Shown here one piece after another: positions 1-5,043 of a DNA stretch of 5,043 nt. Made by a program: the position numbers and the translations under genes. The notes under the pieces are model-generated. The model searched no databases and was not told where the DNA came from. It saw nothing but the letters and a program-made list of their open reading frames with translations. The stretch is from JBHJHK01 sp050330975 (GTDB lineage: Bacteria > Pseudomonadota > Gammaproteobacteria > Competibacterales > Competibacteraceae), in the NCBI GenBank assembly GCA_050330975.1, contig JBHJHK010000447.1, positions 1 through 5,043 of the forward strand, read 5' to 3'. Position 1 is the first letter of the stretch; every line of letters begins with the position of its first letter.

Positions 1-1100
1 TGATCGCTTATTTTGGCTTTCGCCGCCACTGCCCCAGCCTAGTGGGGGCCCCCATCATCAAGGTCTTTGGCCGTCGTCCCATGGCCATTGCCGTGGCCTG
101 GCTCTGCAACCTGTTGGCCATTGTGGCCATCGCCATCGGGCTCGGAGGTTCGGTGGCCATGGGGGTGTTCCAGGTCAAGGAAGGGGTCGACGTCCTCTTT
201 GGATTGACGGACAGCGGCATGGGCTTGACCCTGGGGATCTTTGCCCTGTTGGTGATCTGTTACCTGTTGCCCTTGACCGTGGACCTCAGTCGCGGGATGG
301 CCCTGCTCTCCAACCTCGCCATGGCCATCGCCGCGGGGTTGATGATCTTTATTCTCCTGGCCGGGCCCACGCATTTTTTGATGGGGGGCATCACCCAGTC
401 CCTGGGGGAGTACTTTGGTGGGGCGCTCCTCCAGGGCTTTCGCACCTTCACCTTCATGGATGAGCGAATCGACAACTGGTTTCAAAGTTGGACCCTGAAC
501 TATATGGTTTGGTGGCTGGCCTGGGCCCCCTTTGTGGGGGTTTTTATAGCCCGGATCTCCCGAGGGCGAACCATTCGAGAATTTCTGGTGGGTGTGATCC
601 TCGGTCCTACCCTGTTTAGCGTGTTCTGGTTTGGGGTCTTTGGTGGAGTGAGCTTCTACGGAGTGCTCCAGGGTGACAACTCCCTTCTCGAAGTTGCTCG
701 GAGTAATGTCGATGGTGTCGCCTTTCAGGTACTCAAGCTATTTCCCCTACCAAGCCTTACGATTTTTGCCGTAGTGGTAGCCGCCTTTCTGTTTATCGTC
801 ACTAGTGTTGTGAGTGCGGCCTTTGTCCTGGGGATGTTCTCGAGCAATGGCGACCTTAACCCGAGCCCCCGCATCAAGCTGGTGTGGGGAGTGATTTTGG
901 GGGCATTGGGATTGGTGATGATTCTTTCTGGCAGCATCGATGCTGTGAAGTCCATTATCGCCCTGGGGGCACTGCCCTTTGTGTTTATCGTATCGCTACT
1001 GGTGGTCTGCCTACTCAAGGCCCTCAAGCAGGAGCCGCTGGTCAAGGCTGGCCCACCCCAAGGGTTAACCCAACCCAGTGCCGAGGAGGGTTTATCATGA
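1..1100 (+). CDS. BCCT family (betaine/choline/carnitine) transporter, 5' end missing
   Basis: This is a secondary transporter of the inner membrane. Family members take up glycine betaine, choline, carnitine or related quaternary amines, usually with Na+ or H+. The frame is open from the left edge (first full codon at base 3), giving 365 visible residues, so the start and roughly the first third of a normal 500-650 residue BCCT protein are missing. The fragment opens with AYFGFRR, a conserved early BCCT stretch. The family signature lies near 489-524, reading SWTLNYMVWWLAW, followed by FVGVFIARISRGRTIREF at about 531-584. The aromatic-box tryptophans of the helix corresponding to BetP helix 8 are present (WW at 510-515, W at 522-524). 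One signature Trp is replaced by Met, a variant I believe occurs in other BCCT branches. Many hydrophobic helices follow, up to a short tail (about 30 residues) that lacks a long charged osmosensory extension. Its stop overlaps the next gene. The family is certain but the substrate is not. Confidence 0.96.
   Translation, partial: IAYFGFRRHCPSLVGAPIIKVFGRRPMAIAVAWLCNLLAIVAIAIGLGGSVAMGVFQVKEGVDVLFGLTDSGMGLTLGIFALLVICYLLPLTVDLSRGMALLSNLAMAIAAGLMIFILLAGPTHFLMGGITQSLGEYFGGALLQGFRTFTFMDERIDNWFQSWTLNYMVWWLAWAPFVGVFIARISRGRTIREFLVGVILGPTLFSVFWFGVFGGVSFYGVLQGDNSLLEVARSNVDGVAFQVLKLFPLPSLTIFAVVVAAFLFIVTSVVSAAFVLGMFSSNGDLNPSPRIKLVWGVILGALGLVMILSGSIDAVKSIIALGALPFVFIVSLLVVCLLKALKQEPLVKAGPPQGLTQPSAEEGLS
1084..1089 (+). 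promoter_or_regulatory. Shine-Dalgarno sequence of the 36-residue gene
   Basis: This is a perfect AGGAGG, within GAGGAGGG, lying inside the last codons of the transporter gene. It sits 7 bases before the ATG at 1097. It is the best ribosome binding site in the window and decides the start of the small gene. The frame stays open further upstream, but only as a shadow of the transporter. Confidence 0.85.
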
Positions 1101-1207
1101 GTAACTGGCTGGATACGGTCATGAATATCGAAGTATTTGCCTTCATCGGCCTGCTAATCTGGCTGTACTTCACGCCGTTCGAAGACGACGATGGCACCGA
1201 CGACTAG
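1097..1207 (+). CDS. Small single-span membrane protein coupled to the BCCT transporter gene
   Basis: This is a 36-residue protein of unknown function. An N-terminal amphipathic stretch (MSNWLDTVMN) leads into one hydrophobic segment at about residues 11-26 (VFAFIGLLIWLYF), then a strongly acidic tail (EDDDGTDD). The ATG shares the sequence ATGA with the transporter's TGA stop, and AGGAGG lies 7 bases upstream, so translational coupling is very likely. The position, size and single helix suggest an accessory subunit of the transporter, comparable in kind to KdpF or CydX in other complexes. That role is inferred from layout only, since I recognise no named family. There is no net positive charge on the N-terminal side. 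The acidic tail would fit the outside or periplasmic face by charge bias, but topology is unsure. A second ATG at residue 9 (1121) has no comparable ribosome binding site. Its stop interlocks with that of the opposing hydrolase gene. Confidence 0.85.
   Translation: MSNWLDTVMNIEVFAFIGLLIWLYFTPFEDDDGTDD
1204..1207. other. Interlocking stop codons of convergent genes (CTAG)
   Basis: The rightward 36-residue gene ends with TAG at 1205-1207 and the leftward hydrolase gene ends with TAG read on the other strand at 1206-1204. Both stops share the palindrome CTAG, inside the longer palindrome GACTAGTC (1202-1209). No intergenic space remains, and I see no GC-rich hairpin with a T-tract on either side. 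Any terminators must therefore lie within the opposing coding regions or be factor-dependent. Confidence 0.9.
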
Positions 1208-2322
1208 TCCATAGGAATTGGGTTTTCACCGAGGCATCCGCGGGTCTCCAACCATTGCGCCACCTGAGGGGAGGCTAGCAGCTGTTGGGAAACCCGCTCT
1301 GCCATGGCCTTGGCACCTTTGGTCGTCAGATGGGTGCTATCGACATAGTACTGCCGTTGCGGGGGTATATAATCGTGACCATCGATGAGTAAAGCGTCTT
1401 GCCTACGGGTGGTATTGACAATGATCTGATTGTACAAATCGCTCATCTGGAGCGCGACAGTGCTGGACAGCTGAGGGTTGTAGCGAACCGTGGTGCGCAT
1501 GGCGAGCTGGCGCTCAGCTGGGGTCTGTTCAACGCGCAATGCCCCACCTACCGTCATGAGAAATCGCAGCGTCGTGGGCGAGTGGGACTCGATGGTATTC
1601 AGCAGCTTGTCAAGGCTGCTTTGAAATGTGCGTTTGAAATCATCCTCGTCGATCGTTATGACTTCAATACCGCGTTCCACCTTTCTCAAACGCGCCAAAA
1701 TAAAAGCGTTGAGTTCAATCTTGCTCCAAAACTGAGATTGCTGCGCTAGCCAGCTCGGCCTGTAGTTAACATGTCCCAATTGCTGCTGTTGGGCGATGCG
1801 TCTTACGTCGCTGGTTCGGTTACTGGGTAAAACGATAATCCAGTGAGGTTGGTGCTGGACCACCTGGGTTTGGTAAATTTCAATCATCCCTTTCAAGTTG
1901 GTACCCGGTATACCAACGTTGAGATAGTCAAAATGACATCGAGTAAACTGCCGCTGTAGAGTTTCATAAACGCGATGGGGCCATGTGTTCTCTAACTGCT
2001 TCACATAGGGATTGAGAACTGTAGAGGAGCCCATAAAGGCGATGCGAACGGTTTGCGGCGTAATTTTATCTAGGGCGGGACTGCGAAATCCATGATCATT
2101 GGTCTCGATATTACCTACCACGACATTGGGACGGAGTAGCCGCATGCCGAGTTCTTCATCATGATAAAAGAGCGTCTCGCTCTGCTGACCCTCCACCTGA
2201 CCAAAACGAAACAATTGCTCGCCTCTGATTAAAACTTCGCCACCGACAAAACCAGCTGTCACACCCAAGAGGATGACGAGGCCGGTGGCGATTTCCTTCT
2301 GACGTTGGCTTAGGTAAATCAC
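1204..2322 (-). CDS. Membrane-anchored SGNH/GDSL-type hydrolase or acyltransferase
   Basis: This 372-residue protein probably hydrolyses or transfers an ester-linked acyl group outside the cytoplasmic membrane. Residues 1-10 carry R7 and K9. Residues 11-32 form one hydrophobic helix with no lipobox Cys, so a signal anchor with an extracytoplasmic body is likely. SGNH blocks appear in order: FMGSST at 97-101 with S100 as the expected nucleophile (block I, GSS in place of GDS), NVGIPG at 135-140 (block II Gly), LPSNRTSD at 165-172 (probable block III Asn, N168), and DSTHLT at 328-333 giving the Asp-His pair D328/H331 (block V). Only two cysteines are seen, C129 and C363, both predicted outside, so a disulfide is possible. 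The start is GTG, 3 bases after the stop of the upstream NRPS-like gene, with AGGAG 9 bases before it. The gene is AT-richer than its partner. DltD- and AlgJ-like proteins share this fold and anchor, but a specific family is not assignable by eye. Confidence 0.88.
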   Translation of the reverse strand: MIYLSQRQKEIATGLVILLGVTAGFVGGEVLIRGEQLFRFGQVEGQQSETLFYHDEELGMRLLRPNVVVGNIETNDHGFRSPALDKITPQTVRIAFMGSSTVLNPYVKQLENTWPHRVYETLQRQFTRCHFDYLNVGIPGTNLKGMIEIYQTQVVQHQPHWIIVLPSNRTSDVRRIAQQQQLGHVNYRPSWLAQQSQFWSKIELNAFILARLRKVERGIEVITIDEDDFKRTFQSSLDKLLNTIESHSPTTLRFLMTVGGALRVEQTPAERQLAMRTTVRYNPQLSSTVALQMSDLYNQIIVNTTRRQDALLIDGHDYIPPQRQYYVDSTHLTTKGAKAMAERVSQQLLASPQVAQWLETRGCLGENPIPMD

Positions 2323-2325
2323 CCA

Positions 2326-3575
2326 CTAGATCTCCTGAGTCGATTGACGCCTCAAATCAGCTCTTATCCCAGTGACCATTTCTTGGATCCATTCCTCATC
2401 GATGAGCGCCGTGCGATAGGTGAGGCGAAGGTTGAGACCTTGGGCTGAGCTCATGGCGTTGACCGCCAGAATGCCATGGCAATAGAGGTCGGGTAGCCAG
2501 TTGGGAATGAGACTCAACCCATCCACTTCCGAGGCGGTGGCATTCCATTGCCGCATTTGAAATTGAAAGGGCATCAGGCTCGCCAAATTCTGATAGGTGG
2601 CAATGCCGAGCTCATTGAAGGCCAGAGACAAGGGAATCGACTGCAGATCAACAGTGGCCAACAGCTGTCGATAGAGTCGCCGCTCGAGGGACTCATCGCC
2701 CTGGTCTGGCGTCATCTCAACGGGCAGGGGCAGCTGTTGGGTAAAGCAGCCGACAGCGTTGGTCCAACGCTGGCCCGGCCGGTTGGCCACCTGCAGGGCG
2801 ACGACAAACTCATCGATATCCAATAGCTCAGCCAGTGGGCGACTGACGGCGGCCAATAACAAAGCGCCGAGGGTCACACCTTGGCGCTTTGCCTGCCGCT
2901 CCAACTGCCGATGATGCAAAGGATCAAGGGCTATGTCGCAACTCCGGGCTCGACTGTCCTGGAGGCTGGCATCGTCGATGTCGCTCTTCTCGCGAATGGC
3001 CAGGGCCTTTTGCAGTTGGGCTTTCAACTGTGCCAGTCCCGGTTGCCACTGGCCGCTGGTGAGGCAGGCTTGTTCCCAGCGAGCGAATTCCCCCGGTTGG
3101 GCTGCAGTGGAGGCGCCGAGGGCCTGGGGACCTCGGCGGTAGCCGGTGATGAGGTCTTGGAGGATTTGATCCCGCCCAAGGCCATCGGCCAGGGCGTGAT
3201 GCATCACGATCACCAGCCAATGGCCCGTGGGCGACCATTCGTAGAGCAGGATGTCGAGGGCGGGTCGCCCATCGTCCAAGGCCATGGGATTCTGGCGACG
3301 CCGCTCGAGATCGGCGTCGGCCCCCGGGCGATCGGCCACCTCGATGGTGGTCCAGACCGGCTTGAAGTGGGGCAAGACGTCTTGCCAGAGGGTTTGATCT
3401 CGTTGATAGAAGCAGGTGCGCAAGCTGTGGTGGCGCTCAAATAGCGCCTCTAGGACCCCTTGAAGACGGGCTTTGTCCAGGGGTCCCAACAGCTCAAGGG
3501 CACACACGACGTTGTCGATGGCGCTGCGGCTGAGGGCGCTGTTGATCCAGAACAGGCGCTGGGAAAACGAGGCTT
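2326..3575 (-). other. Terminal condensation domain
   Basis: This domain forms an amide or ester between a carrier-bound acyl group and an acceptor. Visible elements are SFSQRLFWI (core C1), RHHSLRT (C2), the catalytic HHALADG with the second His at 3196-3198 and Asp at 3184-3186 (C3), a weak C4 around EFARWEQ, and NAVGCFTQQLPL in place of the usual GxFVNT (C5). The later cores are divergent. The domain runs to the stop codon, so it is the last enzymatic unit of the protein. Confidence 0.88.
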
Positions 3576-5043
3576 GGCAGCGCCGGGGGGAGGCTCCCTC
3601 GTCCTCCTCGGGGACGGGGGTTGGCCCTGGCGCGGCAGTGCTCTGGGAGGCGTGGTGTTGGCGAATGAAGGCCGCCGTCCCTTCGATGGTCATGGATTGA
3701 CCCAGCAGCGTCGTCAGGGGCAGCGGGACTCTAAAGATGTGGCTGAGGTCATTGGCCAGGGTGGCCGCCATGAGGGAATCCCCCCCCAGGGCGACGACGT
3801 CGCGATCGCCGGGCAGTTGCTGGGCGGGCCGCTGCAAAATGGTTGCCCACACGGCCTGGACCGCCGCGTATAGGGGGTCCTGGGGCGCGTCAATTTCCCG
3901 GGGGGGGTGTTGGGCGTCGGCGGCGGTCCCACCCACCCCCAGCCGCTCGGCAAGGCCGTTGCGCTGGAGTTTGCCCGCCGGTCCCTTGTGCAGCGCGTCG
4001 ACAAACACCCAACGGCTGGGCACCTTGTGGGGCGCTAGCCGTTGGCCGACAAAGGCAGCCAGCTGTGCCTCTGGCAAATCGACCCCCGGGGCGGCCACGA
4101 TGGCCGCGGCGACTTCCTCCCCCAGGGTGGGATGGGGGGCGGCAAAACTGATGGATTCTACCACCCCGGGGATCTGGGCTAGAACCCGATCCACTTCCAA
4201 AGGGGCGATTTTCTCCCCGCCGCGGTTGATGAGTTCCTTGAGGCGTCCGGTCAAGGTCAAGTAACCCCGTTCGTCCAGGTAGCCCTGGTCCCCGGTGCGA
4301 AACCAGCCGTTGTGAAACGCCTGGGCGTTGGCCTCGGGGTTATCCAGATAGCCCGTCGTCACCGTCGGACCCTTGATGACCACTTCGCCGACGGCGTTGG
4401 CACAGAGCAACTGGCCGTCGCCATCCATAATGGCGATCTCCGTCGAGGCGGCCACGCCGACGCTGCCCGGGCGCCGCTCCCCCGGGGGCAGGGGATTGCT
4501 GGCCATCTGGTGGGTGGCTTCGGTCATGCCGTAGGCTTCGATGACGGGGATTTGCCAGCAGCGTTCGAGGTCGGCCAGCAAACGGGGCGTCATGGCGGCC
4601 GATGAGGAGCGCAGAAAGCGCAGCCGATGGCCCTGGGGGCGCCGATCGTTGCGGCTCAGCGCCCCGTAGACCGCTTGGTGAAGGGTGGGGACGGCGGTGA
4701 GCCAGGTGTCGAGCCCCTGGCGTGCCCGCTCAATGATGGCGTCGGGGGTCACGGCCTCGATGACGTGGCTAGTACCCCCGCTGAGCAGTGGGGTCAAGAC
4801 GCCACAGATGAGGCCGTGGATGTGAAATAGCGGCATCACATTGAGGCAGCAGTCGCCCTCGGTGAGGGCCAACCAACGGGCCAAGCGCTGGGCGGAAATG
4901 ACCAAGTTGGCGTTGGTGAGGGGCACGGCCTTGGGTTTGGCCGTGGTGCCCGACGTGGAGAGAATCAGACCGATGTGTTCGGGGGTGGGATCGCGCCTAT
5001 CCCCGGCGACCGGCGGCTGATCCCCTGGGGACGCCAGGGGCGT
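2326..5043 (-). CDS. NRPS-like protein: acyl-CoA-ligase-type adenylation, carrier and condensation domains; N-terminus missing
   Basis: The frame is open to the right edge, giving 905 visible residues. Apparent starts such as the GTG at 4926 lie inside the ATP-binding motif and are not the real start, and roughly 130-170 residues are probably missing. Numbering from the window edge, the domains are as follows. The adenylation core covers residues 1-265, with the phosphate loop TSGTTAKPKA (30-39), MPLFHIHG (70-77), EAYGMTEATHQM (169-180) and RTGD (249-252). The mobile subdomain holds GRLKELINRGGEK (266-278) and the catalytic-lysine motif GKLQR (K358). The carrier domain (about 390-462) has LGGDSL with the phosphopantetheine Ser423. 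A linker rich in Ala, Pro and Glu follows. The condensation domain (about 490-905) has RHHSLRT and an intact HHALADG (615-621). The adenylation domain most resembles oxalyl-CoA synthetase-like AAE3/Pcs60 ligases, so its substrate is probably a carboxylic acid rather than an ordinary amino acid. No thioesterase follows. The SGNH hydrolase gene starts 3 bases downstream. The family is sure; the product is unknown. Confidence 0.95.
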   Translation of the reverse strand, partial: TPLASPGDQPPVAGDRRDPTPEHIGLILSTSGTTAKPKAVPLTNANLVISAQRLARWLALTEGDCCLNVMPLFHIHGLICGVLTPLLSGGTSHVIEAVTPDAIIERARQGLDTWLTAVPTLHQAVYGALSRNDRRPQGHRLRFLRSSSAAMTPRLLADLERCWQIPVIEAYGMTEATHQMASNPLPPGERRPGSVGVAASTEIAIMDGDGQLLCANAVGEVVIKGPTVTTGYLDNPEANAQAFHNGWFRTGDQGYLDERGYLTLTGRLKELINRGGEKIAPLEVDRVLAQIPGVVESISFAAPHPTLGEEVAAAIVAAPGVDLPEAQLAAFVGQRLAPHKVPSRWVFVDALHKGPAGKLQRNGLAERLGVGGTAADAQHPPREIDAPQDPLYAAVQAVWATILQRPAQQLPGDRDVVALGGDSLMAATLANDLSHIFRVPLPLTTLLGQSMTIEGTAAFIRQHHASQSTAAPGPTPVPEEDEGASPRRCQASFSQRLFWINSALSRSAIDNVVCALELLGPLDKARLQGVLEALFERHHSLRTCFYQRDQTLWQDVLPHFKPVWTTIEVADRPGADADLERRRQNPMALDDGRPALDILLYEWSPTGHWLVIVMHHALADGLGRDQILQDLITGYRRGPQALGASTAAQPGEFARWEQACLTSGQWQPGLAQLKAQLQKALAIREKSDIDDASLQDSRARSCDIALDPLHHRQLERQAKRQGVTLGALLLAAVSRPLAELLDIDEFVVALQVANRPGQRWTNAVGCFTQQLPLPVEMTPDQGDESLERRLYRQLLATVDLQSIPLSLAFNELGIATYQNLASLMPFQFQMRQWNATASEVDGLSLIPNWLPDLYCHGILAVNAMSSAQGLNLRLTYRTALIDEEWIQEMVTGIRADLRRQSTQEI
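2332..2336 (-). promoter_or_regulatory. Shine-Dalgarno sequence of the SGNH hydrolase gene
   Basis: AGGAG on the minus strand lies in the last codons of the NRPS-like gene, 9 bases before the GTG at 2322. It supports the GTG start. The first internal Met is residue 60, beyond the membrane anchor. The 3-base gap between the genes and this buried site point to one transcript with coupled translation. Confidence 0.75.
3660..3877 (-). other. Peptidyl/acyl carrier domain with phosphopantetheine site
   Basis: A four-helix carrier domain is recognised by an upstream helix (PLYAAVQAVWATIL), the LGGDSL motif and the following LMAATLANDL helix. The serine codon that would carry 4'-phosphopantetheine is at 3775-3777. 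All key positions are intact, so the domain should be functional if a phosphopantetheinyl transferase is present. Confidence 0.9.
3780..3787. repeat. Eight-base C/G tract on the carrier active site
   Basis: C8 on the plus strand reads G8 in the coding strand and encodes part of Leu plus the two Gly and the first base of Asp of LGGDS. A one-base slip would remove the carrier serine and everything after it, including the condensation domain. The tract is intact and in frame here. Confidence 0.8.
3900..3907. repeat. Eight-base G/C tract in the linker before the carrier domain
   Basis: G8 on the plus strand reads C8 in the coding strand and encodes part of His-Pro-Pro-Arg in the linker between the ligase and carrier domains. 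It lies 112 bases from the other eight-base tract. Both may simply reflect the high GC content of this part of the gene. Confidence 0.75.

Noticed and set aside
1202..1209. The GACTAGTC palindrome at the convergent junction as a terminator stem
   Set aside because: It is a perfect palindrome without a loop, is too short, and has no following T-tract on either strand.
1368..1373. A TATAAT hexamer on the plus strand, like a -10 promoter box
   Set aside because: There is no -35-like hexamer at the right distance (ATAGTA at 1345-1350), and it lies inside a coding region upstream of a shadow frame only.
1399..1749. A 116-codon plus-strand frame within the hydrolase gene
   Set aside because: It is antisense to the SGNH motifs, shows no family resemblance, and has no convincing ribosome binding site. 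It is treated as a shadow frame.
2881..3444. A 187-codon open frame on the plus strand opposite the condensation domain
   Set aside because: It lies fully antisense to a domain with clear motifs, has no recognisable motif of its own, and is expected by chance in GC-rich coding DNA. The same holds for the other plus-strand frames between 3460 and 4830.
3802..3809. A GCGATCGC octamer, the cyanobacterial HIP1 sequence
   Set aside because: Only one copy occurs in 5 kb, inside GC-rich coding sequence. HIP1-rich cyanobacteria usually show several copies over this length, so it does not fix the taxon.
4924..4926. A GTG that could be taken as the start of an 866-residue NRPS-like protein
   Set aside because: The codon is a Val inside the conserved TSGTT-KPK-VPL phosphate-binding motif, and the frame continues open to the window edge, so the gene is truncated by the window and starts outside it.

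Overview
The window holds four protein-coding genes and almost no non-coding DNA. Two genes read rightwards from the left edge: the 3' part of a BCCT-family (betaine/choline/carnitine) transporter gene, then a 36-residue single-span membrane protein coupled to it by an ATGA overlap. Two genes read leftwards from the right edge: a large adenylation-carrier-condensation protein of non-ribosomal peptide synthetase (NRPS) type, truncated at its N-terminus by the window end, then a membrane-anchored SGNH/GDSL-type hydrolase. The two pairs converge and their stop codons interlock in one CTAG palindrome at 1204-1207.

The organism is a bacterium with moderate to high GC content and normal Shine-Dalgarno signals (AGGAGG and AGGAG ahead of two starts). 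The taxon cannot be fixed. A BCCT transporter suggests uptake of a compatible solute or quaternary amine, as is common in marine or salt-tolerant Gammaproteobacteria and some cyanobacteria. One GCGATCGC octamer (the cyanobacterial HIP1 sequence) occurs at 3802-3809, but a single copy is weak evidence. GC content falls along the leftward operon, from 82% in the sample 4441-4500 (adenylation domain) to 52% at 2581-2640 (condensation domain) and 43% at 1621-1680 (hydrolase gene).

The leftward pair is the most interesting part. The adenylation domain resembles the oxalyl-CoA synthetase/acyl-CoA ligase branch (AAE3/Pcs60-like) rather than a typical amino-acid NRPS module. It is fused to a carrier domain with an intact GGDS site and to a terminal condensation domain with an intact HHxxxDG motif. 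No thioesterase or reductase follows. The next gene encodes a hydrolase with an N-terminal membrane anchor and a predicted extracytoplasmic catalytic domain. My working inference is that the large protein activates a carboxylic acid, loads it on its carrier and joins it to an amine or hydroxyl acceptor, and that the SGNH protein acts on the product or transfers the acyl group outside the membrane. The substrate is unknown. The arrangement of activator, carrier and membrane SGNH protein loosely resembles DltA-DltC-DltD, but no MBOAT partner is visible here.

The rightward pair looks functionally unrelated. There is no gene-free stretch longer than 3 bases, and I see no tRNA, rRNA, CRISPR array, insertion sequence, riboswitch or convincing rho-independent terminator.
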